The position numbers and the translations under genes were made by a program. The notes under the pieces are model-generated. The model was given only the letters and a program-made list of their open reading frames with translations, had not been told where the DNA came from and did not search any database. Positions 44,233 to 52,981 of a stretch of 64,000 nucleotides of DNA are shown here, piece by piece; positions within the stretch are counted from its first letter, which is position 1, and every line of letters begins with the position of its first letter. This DNA is from Syntrophorhabdus sp. PtaB.Bin047 (lineage in GTDB: Bacteria; Desulfobacterota; Syntrophorhabdia; Syntrophorhabdales; Syntrophorhabdaceae), in the NCBI GenBank assembly GCA_002067235.1, contig MVQP01000005.1, positions 1 to 64,000 on the forward strand, written 5' to 3'.

Positions 44233-45420
44233 ATGAAGAGACTGCTCGTATTTGTTGTCGTGATATCGTTTTGCGTTCTCAATCTTGCGGGATACGCAAC
44301 GGCCAGGGCCATCGCCGGGAAAAAGGGTGCACCCGCCCGGCAGAGCAAGGAGGCCGAACCTCCCTGCAAGTCCTTCATCGTCGTCGAGGCCCAGGGCGGC
44401 AAGATGATAGACGGGAGCAACATCAATGAAAGACGGGCTCCGGCGAGCATAACGAAGCTCATGGTGGCCTACGTTGTCATGGGGAAACTGGCGACAGGCG
44501 GGATCAAGCTGACGGACAAGGTGACCATATCGAAAGAGGCGTCGAAGATCGGCGGAAGCCAGGTCTATCTCAAGGAGGGCGAGGTCTTCACCCTGGAGGA
44601 CCTCATGAAGGCGATGATGGTTGCCTCGGGCAATGACGCGGCCTACGCCATAAGTGAATATGTGGCCGGCAGCAAGGATGAGATGGTGAACCTCATGAAC
44701 GCACAGGCGAAGGCCCTGGGTCTTGCCGACACGGAATTCCACAGCGTTCACGGCCTGCCCCCGGCAAAGGGGGAGAAAGAGGACATGACCTCGTGCAGCG
44801 ACCTCGCGGTCCTCGCCCGCGAGCTCCTGAAGAACCCCAGGATCCTGGAGTGGACGTCCATCCAGAACGACACCTTCAGGGACGGCAAGTTCGTCCTGAC
44901 AAACACGAACAAGCTCCTGGGGAAGTTTGCCGGCGCCGACGGTCTCAAGACGGGGTATTACTCCCAGACGGGTTTCAACATCGTGGCCACCGCCAGGCGG
45001 GGGGACATGAGATTCATCGCCGTCGTCATGGGAAGTCCCACGGGAAAGATACGGGACAGCTTCGCCATGGAAAAGTTGCAAAAGGCCTTTGCTCAGTATA
45101 GAATGATGAACGTTGTGAAAAAAGGGGAAGTGATCGATCAGGACGTCTTTCTCGTCGACGGCAAATACAGAAAAATGAAAGGAGTGACTGAGAAGAGTTT
45201 CCTTTACCCGATGGAAGTCGACAAAAGGGGTGCCATCACACGGGAGATCCTCCTGCCCGAGCGGATAAAAGGGGAAATAAAGGAAGGGCAGAGACTCGGT
45301 GAGCTGGTGGTCAAGTTGAACGGGCAGGTGATAGGCAAGGTGAACATCGTTTCCCCCGTCTACGTGCCCAAGGCGAATCTCTTCACGAGGTTCATAAGGA
45401 GACTCGGTCTCAACATTTGA
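44233..45420 (+). CDS. dacA: D-alanyl-D-alanine carboxypeptidase (PBP5-like)
   Basis: A 395-residue serine peptidase. A signal peptide (about 1-25) precedes the S11 domain with SxxK (PASITKLM), SxN (MVASGNDAA) and KTG (LKTGYYSQTGFN). A C-terminal domain (about 290-385) resembles PBP5 domain II. It trims D-Ala from peptidoglycan pentapeptides in the periplasm. GGGAGGATATG gives the start. Next comes coaBC, after 1 bp. Confidence 0.92.
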   Translation: MKRLLVFVVVISFCVLNLAGYATARAIAGKKGAPARQSKEAEPPCKSFIVVEAQGGKMIDGSNINERRAPASITKLMVAYVVMGKLATGGIKLTDKVTISKEASKIGGSQVYLKEGEVFTLEDLMKAMMVASGNDAAYAISEYVAGSKDEMVNLMNAQAKALGLADTEFHSVHGLPPAKGEKEDMTSCSDLAVLARELLKNPRILEWTSIQNDTFRDGKFVLTNTNKLLGKFAGADGLKTGYYSQTGFNIVATARRGDMRFIAVVMGSPTGKIRDSFAMEKLQKAFAQYRMMNVVKKGEVIDQDVFLVDGKYRKMKGVTEKSFLYPMEVDKRGAITREILLPERIKGEIKEGQRLGELVVKLNGQVIGKVNIVSPVYVPKANLFTRFIRRLGLNI

Positions 45421-45421
45421 G

Positions 45422-46672
45422 ATGATGGATACGCAATTCAGCATGTTACGGAACAAGGAGATCATCGTCGGGATAACCGGCGGCATCGCGGCATACAAGA
45501 CAGCGGAACTCATCAGGCTCCTCACGAGGCGCGGCGCCAACGTCCACGTTGTCATGACGAAGAACGCCATGCAGTTCGTGACGCCGCTGACCTTCCAGAC
45601 GCTTTCCGGGAATCCCGTCATTCACGAGATGTTCGAGCTCTTCCGGGGCTCCAAGATCGGGCATATTGCCCTTTCCGACATAGCCGACCTTCTCGTCATC
45701 GCTCCGGCCACGGCAAATATCATCGGGAAGATAGCCAACGGGATAGCGGACGATTTTCTTACCACCATGGTCATGGCGACAACGGTGCCCGTCTTCTTCG
45801 TGCCCTCCATGAACACCAAGATGTGGTCCAGCAAGATGGTGCAGGCGAACCTCATGAAACTGAAGGAGGCCGGGTACGAGCTCATGGAGCCGGCGAGCGG
45901 TGACCTGGCCTGCGGGACGGAAGGCAAGGGGCGTCTTCCGGCGGTAGAGGAGATCGTTGAAAGGATAGAGGATATCTTTACCGAGAAGGACCTCTGCTCC
46001 GAGCGGATTCTGGTGACGGCGGGACCTACGACGGAGTACATCGACCCCGTGCGATGCATAACCAACAGGTCGTCGGGAAAGATGGGCTACGCCATTGCGA
46101 AAATGGCCCGCAGGCGTGGCGCAGAAGTGGTCCTCATCACCGGCGAGACTTCCATCCCGGTGCCCCGAGCGGACATTACGGTGGAGCGCGTCGTGACGGC
46201 TTGCGAGATGATGGATGCCGTCATGGAGCGCCACAGGGACTGCACGGTCGTCATCAAGGCCGCCGCTGTCGCGGACTTCAGGTGCAGGAACGAGAATTGC
46301 CAGAAGATAAAAAAGAAGGGCGATACGAGCCTCATGACGATCGAGCTCGAGAAGAACCCCGATATCATAGCCGAAGTCTGCAAGGTGAAGGGGGACAGGA
46401 TAGTCGTGGGTTTCGCCGCGGAGACGGAGAATATAATCGAACACGCCATTGACAAGCTCAAGAGAAAGGATCTCGATCTCATCGTTGCCAACAACGTGGC
46501 TGAGCAGGGAATCGGGTTCGGTTCCGAGATGAATGAGGTGACGATCATCGATCGTTCCGGGGCCACCAAGCAGGTGCCGCGGCTGAGCAAGGATGAGATC
46601 GCCCACATCATCCTCGATTCGGTAAAGAAGCTCATTAAGAAACGCCGCAGGTCCGTGGAGGATCATTCCTGA
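45422..46672 (+). CDS. coaBC: Bifunctional phosphopantothenoylcysteine decarboxylase/synthetase
   Basis: A 416-residue protein. The CoaC half (about 8-185) has GITGGIAAYKTAELIR, the active His in IGHIALS, PATANIIGKIANGIADDFLTT and PSMNTKMW. The CoaB half (about 195-405) has TAGPTTEYIDPVRCITNRSSGKMG and KAAAVADFR. It makes 4'-phosphopantetheine from phosphopantothenate and cysteine, upstream of CoaD's step. The first residues (MMDTQFSM) have no strong site, so the start could be a few codons later. Confidence 0.95.
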   Translation: MMDTQFSMLRNKEIIVGITGGIAAYKTAELIRLLTRRGANVHVVMTKNAMQFVTPLTFQTLSGNPVIHEMFELFRGSKIGHIALSDIADLLVIAPATANIIGKIANGIADDFLTTMVMATTVPVFFVPSMNTKMWSSKMVQANLMKLKEAGYELMEPASGDLACGTEGKGRLPAVEEIVERIEDIFTEKDLCSERILVTAGPTTEYIDPVRCITNRSSGKMGYAIAKMARRRGAEVVLITGETSIPVPRADITVERVVTACEMMDAVMERHRDCTVVIKAAAVADFRCRNENCQKIKKKGDTSLMTIELEKNPDIIAEVCKVKGDRIVVGFAAETENIIEHAIDKLKRKDLDLIVANNVAEQGIGFGSEMNEVTIIDRSGATKQVPRLSKDEIAHIILDSVKKLIKKRRRSVEDHS

Positions 46673-46766
46673 GGGAGACACGGTTCCTGTGTGGACTCCT
46701 TCAGACCGCCGGGTACCATCTATGACGACAAGACCGGCAACACCATCGCCCGGGAGGAAAGTGAGA

Positions 46767-48128
46767 ATGAAGAGGCTGTGCTGGCCGCTGTCGGTCATGA
46801 GCCTGGCTGTCCTTTGCCTTATTGGCCCCGGGGTCGCGCTCGGGCAGAGGCACACTCAGATCCAGCAGGACGACAGGGTCGCCGATGTCGTCGAGATGGC
46901 GAGCAGGACGATTGTCAATATCAAGACCGAGGAACTTCTCAAGACCGAGTCGGAAGACAAGAAATCATCCCCATCCCTCTTCAGAAAGTATTTTTCCGGC
47001 GAGGACGAAGTGGAGGAACTCGTGGAGAACATCGGTTCCGGCGTGGTCCTCGATCCCAAGGGCATTGTCGTCACCAACGAGCATCTTATAGCCCGTGCGA
47101 TAAACATCAGGGTCAAGTTCATGAACGGAAAGGAATATGAGGCCTACGTGCTCGGCAGCGATCCGGAATACGATATCGCCCTTCTGAAGATCGTGTCCGA
47201 CAGGGTGGATTTTCCCCATCTCACGATCAGGGAGAGGAAGGTCCGTGTTGGTGAGAGGGCGATAGTTATCGGAAACCCTTACGGCCTCTCCAGTTCCGTT
47301 TCCCTGGGGGTCGTGAGTGCCCTCGGGCGTAACCTGCGGATAGACAACAAGGTCTACGCCAATCTCATCCAGACGGACGCCGCGATCAACCCCGGTAACA
47401 GCGGTGGTGCTCTTCTCGGGGTCGACGGTGCTCCCATCGGCATCGTCACGGCGATCTACGGTGAGGGCAAAGGGATAGGGTTTGCCATCCCCATGGACGA
47501 TGTGATGACCATCCTTTCGGAATTCACCGAGAGCAAGCTGACGCGGCCCATTCTCGGACTTTTCATCGGGAGGCAGAAAGAGGACAAGAAGAACTACCTT
47601 CTCGTCGAACGCGTCATACCGGGAAGCCCCGCCGCGAAATACGGGTTCAGCGTGGGGGACAGGATCACGGAGATCAACAAAAGGACGATACGGGAGTCAC
47701 TGAAGATCCAGGTCGCCATCCGCTCCGTGAAGTCGCGGGACAACTTCCAGGTCCGGCTCACGCGCGGCGGCAGGAAATACACCGTCAACATCGAGGTGGC
47801 CGACGTGGAGGAATACACGCCGCAGCCTGTCGACCAGGTGCTCTGCGGCATGAGGGTCTCCGACATCTCGGGTTACCCCAAATTGAAATACCGTCTCCGG
47901 GACAAGGACGGCGCGGTGGTGGTGAAGGTGCTGCCCGGAAGCATTGCCATGAGGTCAGGCCTGAAGAAAGGCGACGTCATCGTCAGGATCAACAACAACC
48001 CGGTGAAGAACCGCAAGGATTTCGACACCTTCATGATAGAAGGGCTCAAGAGGAACTACATCCTCTACCAGGTGAAAAGGGACGACAGTCTCTTCTTCGC
48101 GCCGGTGAAGCTCGATACTCTCCTATAG
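46767..48128 (+). CDS. HtrA/DegP-type periplasmic serine protease
   Basis: The start is set at ATG 46767 (453 residues) with GGAGG upstream. A signal peptide (MKRLCWPLSVMSLAVLCLIGPGVALG) leads the trypsin-like domain with His in VVTNEHLI, Asp in EYDIALLK and Ser in NPGNSGGALL. Two PDZ-like domains follow (about 255-345 and 360-450). It degrades or refolds misfolded envelope proteins. The adjacent DUF1844 gene follows after 9 bp. Confidence 0.94.
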   Translation: MKRLCWPLSVMSLAVLCLIGPGVALGQRHTQIQQDDRVADVVEMASRTIVNIKTEELLKTESEDKKSSPSLFRKYFSGEDEVEELVENIGSGVVLDPKGIVVTNEHLIARAINIRVKFMNGKEYEAYVLGSDPEYDIALLKIVSDRVDFPHLTIRERKVRVGERAIVIGNPYGLSSSVSLGVVSALGRNLRIDNKVYANLIQTDAAINPGNSGGALLGVDGAPIGIVTAIYGEGKGIGFAIPMDDVMTILSEFTESKLTRPILGLFIGRQKEDKKNYLLVERVIPGSPAAKYGFSVGDRITEINKRTIRESLKIQVAIRSVKSRDNFQVRLTRGGRKYTVNIEVADVEEYTPQPVDQVLCGMRVSDISGYPKLKYRLRDKDGAVVVKVLPGSIAMRSGLKKGDVIVRINNNPVKNRKDFDTFMIEGLKRNYILYQVKRDDSLFFAPVKLDTLL

Positions 48129-48137
48129 GGGGCTTAA

Positions 48138-48458
48138 ATGGCGGAATTGGATGATATCAAGAAAAAGGTCCAGGACGAGGTAGGTACCTGTGAGGCTGCA
48201 GAAGAGCATCTTTTCCCGGAACTGAACTTCTCCACGTTCCTGCTGTCGCTCTCGACATCGGCAATGGTCTGCCTCGGGGAGCTGCCGGACCCGATCAGCA
48301 GCGAAAAGAACACGAACCTTCCCCTGGCGAAGCAGACGATCACGATCATAGAGATCCTGAAGGAAAAAACGAAGGGCAACCTGAACCCAGACGAAGAGCG
48401 CCTCATCGACGGCATCCTTTATGACCTCCACATACGATACGTAAAAGCCGCCTGCTGA
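48138..48458 (+). CDS. DUF1844 family protein
   Basis: A 106-residue soluble protein with the family signature NFSTFLLSLSTSAMVCLGELPDP and a late NPDEERLIDGILYDLHIRYV. DUF1844 proteins are common in Desulfobacterota and their role is unknown. It is the last gene of the operon after the HtrA-type protease. Confidence 0.93.
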   Translation: MAELDDIKKKVQDEVGTCEAAEEHLFPELNFSTFLLSLSTSAMVCLGELPDPISSEKNTNLPLAKQTITIIEILKEKTKGNLNPDEERLIDGILYDLHIRYVKAAC

Positions 48459-48613
48459 TCCCGATGGCATATCCGGCCGCTCTCTTCGTTAGCCGCGTCT
48501 TCGACTCCTCGACGTACGGACGTACGCCTGCGTCGTCTCATCCTTGCCGCCTCGATATCGACCGAATCTGCCATCGGGATCCGGACCGCTTGAGGCGCTC
48601 ATCAGTTCTTAAC

Positions 48614-48649
48614 GTTCAAGCGGTTCAAACGGCTCAAGCGGTTCAAGCC
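48614..48649. repeat. Four tandem 9-bp units near purB
   Basis: The units GTTCAAGCG, GTTCAAACG, GCTCAAGCG and GTTCAAGCC follow each other without spacing. The outermost ACCGCTTGA at 48585-48593 is complementary to the first unit, so a hairpin downstream of purB is possible. A GACGTACG direct repeat lies about 100 bp to the left. Confidence 0.7.
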
Positions 48650-48654
48650 GTCTT

Positions 48655-49947
48655 TTACCCGTACACTCTCTTGAAAATGGTTTCGATGTGGCGGAAGTAG
48701 TGGTCGTTGGTGCAGGTCTCTTCGATCTCTTTTGATGACAGGTGTTTTGCCAGTTCGGCGTCTTTTTTCAGTTCCGTGACGAAATCGAGACCGCCTTCGT
48801 AGCAGCGCATGGCCACGCCCTGGGTGACCTTGTAGGCTTCCTGTCTTGTGAGACCCTTCCTGATGAGGGCGATGAGTATCGCCTCCGAGTGATAGAGGCC
48901 GCGGGTGATGTCAAGGTTCTTCTGCATCTTCTCGGGGTAGACGATAAGGTTCTTGAAGACGTTCTTCACTCTTTCGAGCATGTAGTCGAGGGCGATGGTG
49001 GCATCGGGGGCGATGACCCGCTCTGCCGACGAATGACTGATGTCCCTCTCGTGCCACAGGGGTATGTTCTCCATCGCCGTCACGGCAAAGCCGTGGAGGA
49101 GCCGCGCCATGCCGCAGAGGTTCTCTGACGCGATGGGGTTCCTCTTGTGGGGCATTGCCGAAGAGCCTGTTTGCCCCTTGCGGAAAAACTCCTCCGCCTC
49201 GCCCACCTCGGTCCGCTGGAGGTTGCGGACCTCCATGGACATCCGTTCGATGGTGGAGCCCGTGAGCGCTATCGCCGTGAAAAACTCCGCGTAGTAATCG
49301 CGGGGAATGATCTGCGACGATATGGAGCATGCCTTGAGGCCCAGCTTCTCGCAGACGTATTCCTCGACGGAGGGCGGGACGTGCGCGTAGGTGCCGACGG
49401 CGCCCGATATCTTACCATGGCGGATGCGTTCCTTTGCGGCCCTCATCCTCTCCAGGTTCCGTTTCATCTCGTCGTAGAAATGGGTTATCTTGAGGCCGAA
49501 AGTGACCGGCTCGGCATGGATGCCGTGGGTCCTGCCGATGGCGGGCATGTCCTTGCAGGCGTAAGCCTTTTCCTTGAGGACCTCCATGAGCGCGGCGATG
49601 TCCTCGATGAGGATGTCCGCCGCCTCGTTGAGAAGGCAGGAAAAGGACGTGTCCAGTATGTCCGAGGAGGTGACGCCCATGTGGATATACTTGGAGGAAG
49701 GCCCGACATACTCTGCGACGTTCTCGATGAAGGCAACCACATCGTGACGGGTCCGCTCTTCGATCTCGAGCACCCTGGCGACCTCGAAATTTGCCTTTTC
49801 CCTGATGTTCTTCATGTCCTCTTCGGGAATGAGGCCGAGCTTCGTGTACGCCTCGCAGATGAGGACCTCTATGTCGAGCCACTTCCGGTACTTGTTCTCG
49901 TCCGTCCAGACCCTGGCCATCCGTTCCCGCGTATACCGTTCGATCAT
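48655..49947 (-). CDS. purB: Adenylosuccinate lyase
   Basis: A 430-residue member of the fumarase/aspartase superfamily with the signature SSAMPHKRNP and PAIGRTHGIHAEP and HMGVTSSDILDT active-site segments. It cleaves SAICAR and adenylosuccinate in purine synthesis. It stands alone, with short repeats directly downstream. Length is normal. Confidence 0.97.
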   Translation of the reverse strand: MIERYTRERMARVWTDENKYRKWLDIEVLICEAYTKLGLIPEEDMKNIREKANFEVARVLEIEERTRHDVVAFIENVAEYVGPSSKYIHMGVTSSDILDTSFSCLLNEAADILIEDIAALMEVLKEKAYACKDMPAIGRTHGIHAEPVTFGLKITHFYDEMKRNLERMRAAKERIRHGKISGAVGTYAHVPPSVEEYVCEKLGLKACSISSQIIPRDYYAEFFTAIALTGSTIERMSMEVRNLQRTEVGEAEEFFRKGQTGSSAMPHKRNPIASENLCGMARLLHGFAVTAMENIPLWHERDISHSSAERVIAPDATIALDYMLERVKNVFKNLIVYPEKMQKNLDITRGLYHSEAILIALIRKGLTRQEAYKVTQGVAMRCYEGGLDFVTELKKDAELAKHLSSKEIEETCTNDHYFRHIETIFKRVYG

Positions 49948-50071
49948 GCCAGTATATAACCCGACGGACGGAGCGATGTCAATTTGAAAACAAGGACCTC
50001 ATTACATGCCCGTTCAGTGACCCGAGTGCCGGGCAGGAGCGGGGGAGAGGTATGGTCTCTGCGGTCTTTCC

Positions 50072-51322
50072 CTATCGTTCTATCAGTGCTCTGCAGTAGT
50101 CGCGGAAGTTGTTAACTGCTATGAAGAATTCCCGCATCATTATGACCCAGTAGTACTGGCCTTTCGGAGTGAGGGTGAGGGTGGGGCCGGTCTTGATGAG
50201 AGCGCCCGTGAGGAGGAAGAAGGTTATTTCGGGAAGGAGGTAGTGACAGGCGTTGACGCCGTGCTTTCTCGTGAGCTCGTCGAGGTCGAGGGTGATGCCG
50301 AAGAGCTTCATCAGGAAATCGTAGAGGAGACGCTCTCTCGTGCCGCAGTCCTTCCGGGCGGCGACGGGAAACTCCCCGTGTTCAAGGCGGTCGATGTATC
50401 CGGGGATGTCGAAGGTGTTCGAGTAGACGCTGCCGCCCAGGTAACCGATGGAACCGCTCCCCAGGCCCGCGTACTCGTCATAGTTGACGACGTACTCGTC
50501 GATCATCACGTCGCCCCGGGAAAAGCACCATGCCGTGCTGGGGCGATAGCCGTGGTGGAGCATTTCCGTGATCCTCCTGTACAGGTTCTGGCCGCGGTCG
50601 TAGTCCACGCGACCGAGCTTCCTGCCCATGAGCTTCTCCGTGGAGGTCGAGACCATGAGGGGATAGAACGTTACCTGGTCCACCGCGATGTCCATGAGAA
50701 CGTCGAGGTCGTGCTCCAGCATTTCCATGGTCTGGCTGGGGAAATTGAAGATCATGTCGACATTGAGGGTGTCGAAGCGGCCCATCGTCTCCGCGAGCCT
50801 TTCGGCGATCTCTTTCCCGCTGCCATACTTGTGATAGCGCTCCACGGCCTTCAGCAGGCTGTCATCGAAGGTCTGGACGCCAACAGAAAGGCGGTTGACC
50901 CCCGTGTCCTTGAGCCGCGCCAGGTTCGGCTCCGTGAGGTGGTTGGGGTTCGTCTCGACGGAGACCTCGCGGATACGGAACATATCTCTCGCCAGGGTCA
51001 GCGTGTCCGACAGCTCGTCGATGAGGACCGTCGGCGTGCCGCCTCCCACGTAGATGGCGTTGAAATCGTACCCGAGGTCGCGATACATCCCGATCTCTTT
51101 GCGCAGCGCCTTGAAATAGGCCCGCGCGATGTCCTCTCTGAAGACGACGCGGTTGAAGGAACAGTAAGGGCAGAGTTCCTCGCAGAAAGGCACGTGAAGG
51201 TAGAGCAGCCTCGGGATCGCATCGCTCGGCCGTGGGACCTCGTATGATTCGCCCGGCGTGAAGCGCAGATAGTCGGCGTTCTTCCTCCGGGCGACGCTGC
51301 ATATGAGCTTTTCGATCAACAT
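50072..51322 (-). CDS. HemW-like radical SAM protein
   Basis: The start is set at ATG 51322 (416 residues); a TTG two codons earlier is possible and the ribosome site is weak. The radical SAM motif CEELCPYC is followed by AIYVGGGTPTVL and VETNPNHL, features of the HemN/HemW superfamily. The C-terminal winged domain (about 340-416) fits the same group. Members are coproporphyrinogen dehydrogenases or haem chaperones; the CxxxCxxC-only motif and lack of the HemN trip-wire residues favour a HemW-like or uncharacterised role. Not in an operon. Confidence 0.78.
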   Translation of the reverse strand: MLIEKLICSVARRKNADYLRFTPGESYEVPRPSDAIPRLLYLHVPFCEELCPYCSFNRVVFREDIARAYFKALRKEIGMYRDLGYDFNAIYVGGGTPTVLIDELSDTLTLARDMFRIREVSVETNPNHLTEPNLARLKDTGVNRLSVGVQTFDDSLLKAVERYHKYGSGKEIAERLAETMGRFDTLNVDMIFNFPSQTMEMLEHDLDVLMDIAVDQVTFYPLMVSTSTEKLMGRKLGRVDYDRGQNLYRRITEMLHHGYRPSTAWCFSRGDVMIDEYVVNYDEYAGLGSGSIGYLGGSVYSNTFDIPGYIDRLEHGEFPVAARKDCGTRERLLYDFLMKLFGITLDLDELTRKHGVNACHYLLPEITFFLLTGALIKTGPTLTLTPKGQYYWVIMMREFFIAVNNFRDYCRALIER

Positions 51323-51444
51323 GGCCAAAGGGTCTTAAGTCACTAAGTTTAAAGGTCACAACGGCGAAAAATCAAGCACATATTCCGGGCTTCCGGAAAT
51401 AACTTGACATGCCCGGGAAAGGTCGTTAAAACATGACATATTTT

Positions 51445-52269
51445 ATGAAGAGATTGTTGCTGCTTACCTTGCTTTCCGTTTTCCTTGCCGCCGTGGCCGG
51501 TTGCTCCCTGGACAGCTTTTTTTCACCGGATTACGGCAACAAGGAGTATCCCACGACGGAACTTCCCGACCTGACGAAGAAGCCGAAACAACAGGAGGCG
51601 GCCGTCGAGCCGAACCAGCGCGTCACCGCCCCTGACGAAGAAGCAAAGCTGGGGCCTACGCCAAAATCGGCGGCGCAGACCGTCAGGGACGAGACCATCG
51701 ACGGACGCGGGACCCCCGTGGGCCCGGGTACGACGGCTTCGCTGACGAAGGTCAGGACGGGGTCGAGCACAACCTTCACGGGAACCGTCACCGCCGTCGA
51801 TTATGTCGGGAAGTCCATATCCATGAAGAGTGCCGGCAAGAACCTGACATTCGATCTTGCGAACCCCGTCGTGCGGGGCTACAAGCACACGGGAGAGATA
51901 CAGATCGGGGACGTTATCACCGTGGGATACATCAAGAACGGCATCGCCATCGTCAAGGGCGAGAACTTCCATCAGGACCTCCTCGACCAGACCGCCCCCG
52001 ACGAACTGGCCGCATCTCAAAAGGGCAAACGGTCCAAACGGACAGCGGCAAAACAATCCTCCAACAACCGGGCCGCCCCCGTTCGCGTCAAATACAAGGT
52101 GAACACGCTTTCCTTCAACGATGTTGACAACAACAAGGACGGCAAGATCTCTCCCGTCGAGCTGGGAACCGTCCTTCCCTCCGTTACCATGCAGGACTTC
52201 AAGAAATACGATCGCAACGGCGACGGCAGCCTGAGCGAACCGGAATACAGGGACGTCAGGAAAAGATAG
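51445..52269 (+). CDS. Lipoprotein with two EF-hand motifs
   Basis: The start is set at ATG 51445 (274 residues). The lipobox is AAVAGC (Cys near 20). A low-complexity linker rich in Pro, Lys and Thr precedes a small beta domain (TFTGTVTAVDYVGKSISMKS). The C-terminus has two EF-hand loops, DVDNNKDGKISPVE and KYDRNGDGSLSEPE. It probably binds Ca2+ in the periplasm. No neighbour suggests a role. Confidence 0.8.
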   Translation: MKRLLLLTLLSVFLAAVAGCSLDSFFSPDYGNKEYPTTELPDLTKKPKQQEAAVEPNQRVTAPDEEAKLGPTPKSAAQTVRDETIDGRGTPVGPGTTASLTKVRTGSSTTFTGTVTAVDYVGKSISMKSAGKNLTFDLANPVVRGYKHTGEIQIGDVITVGYIKNGIAIVKGENFHQDLLDQTAPDELAASQKGKRSKRTAAKQSSNNRAAPVRVKYKVNTLSFNDVDNNKDGKISPVELGTVLPSVTMQDFKKYDRNGDGSLSEPEYRDVRKR

Positions 52270-52281
52270 AGAGAACCGGTG

Positions 52282-52361
52282 ATAGGCTATAGGCTATGGG
52301 GAAGGGCAAAAGGCCTTTCCTTTTTCTCTTCCAGGCCTATTGCCCATGGCCCATTACCTAT
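52282..52361. terminator. Imperfect inverted repeat between convergent genes
   Basis: Arms 52282-52301 and 52342-52361 match at 15 of 20 positions, with an inner AAAGGCCTTT palindrome and T-rich run. It separates the EF-hand lipoprotein gene from the convergent ModE-like gene and may terminate both. Confidence 0.5.
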
Positions 52362-52370
52362 GACCCGGTT

Positions 52371-52697
52371 TCATTTGAAGTGTTTTTTGAAGGTTTTTTC
52401 CAGGGTTTGCCTCACGTCCTCGCGGAAGCCTTCATAGCTCTTCAGGAACCTCTTTCCCTCAGGGGTTATGTTGGAGCCCCCGCCGGACACACCTCCCACC
52501 TTCCTTTCAAGGAGTGCGAAACCCAGCCTCGCCTCTATCGCCTGAAGCATCAGCCAGGCCTTCCGGTAGGACATGTTGAGGTCCATGGCCGCCTTGTGGA
52601 GGGACCCCGTCTCCTCGATCCGCTTGAGCACCTGGTAAGGGCCCTCGCCGAACGCCTTTCCGTTGTTATCTATCCACACCTTGTAACCCACTTTCAT
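52371..52697 (-). CDS. ModE-like molybdate-responsive regulator (DNA-binding domain only)
   Basis: The start is set at ATG 52697 (108 residues); the longer frame upstream overlaps the promoter. The protein is a ModE-type winged helix with PYQVLKRIEETGSLHKAAMDLNMSYRKAWLMLQAIEARLGFALLERKVGGVSGGGSNITPEG, where the GGGS segment is ModE-typical. The molybdate-binding Mop domains of E. coli ModE are absent, as in many short ModE homologues. It is divergent from the TonB receptor operon, whose promoter carries two ModE-type boxes, so it is probably its regulator. How it senses the metal is unclear. Confidence 0.87.
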   Translation of the reverse strand: MKVGYKVWIDNNGKAFGEGPYQVLKRIEETGSLHKAAMDLNMSYRKAWLMLQAIEARLGFALLERKVGGVSGGGSNITPEGKRFLKSYEGFREDVRQTLEKTFKKHFK

Positions 52698-52728
52698 ATG
52701 AAGGCCCCCTTGCTCGCGTGACAAGGCA

Positions 52729-52757
52729 ATTATAGATAACACCTGTAATCCTGTCAA
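52729..52757 (-). promoter_or_regulatory. Consensus sigma-70 promoter of the ModE-like gene
   Basis: On the minus strand, TTGACA (52757-52752) and TATAAT (52734-52729) are both perfect consensus and spaced by 17 bp. A TGTAA-N10-TTACA inverted repeat (52744-52763) overlaps the -35. Confidence 0.75.
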
Positions 52758-52911
52758 GTTACAATATTTCCTCCAGCACACCCCCTCACCGGGCCCCCGG
52801 CGTTCACAATAGACAACGACAGTGTTCATCACATTAACCTGTAATTACAAACAGATAGAACATTCTGCATAGAGCACGGACAGAATATCGAACTATCGTG
52901 AAAAATTGGCC

Positions 52912-52941
52912 TTGACTTGGCTTTATATCCGATGATATATA
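52912..52941 (+). promoter_or_regulatory. Predicted promoter of the TonB-receptor operon
   Basis: TTGACT (52912-52917) and TATATA (52936-52941) are spaced by 18 bp. The first ModE-type box covers the spacer and -10, so a bound regulator would block transcription. Confidence 0.65.
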
Positions 52942-52944
52942 ACG
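52921..52944. promoter_or_regulatory. ModE-type box 1
   Basis: CTTTATATC-N6-TATATAACG: the 9-N6-9 arrangement of ModE operators such as that of E. coli modABCD. The right half is perfect and the left half matches at 7 of 9. Confidence 0.7.
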
Positions 52945-52946
52945 TT

Positions 52947-52970
52947 CGTTATATCCACTACGATATAAGG
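52947..52970. promoter_or_regulatory. ModE-type box 2
   Basis: CGTTATATC-N6-GATATAAGG, 26 bp after box 1. Its right half reaches the ribosome site (AGGAGG) of the TonB receptor gene. Confidence 0.65.
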
Positions 52971-52981
52971 AGGCTTGCCAC

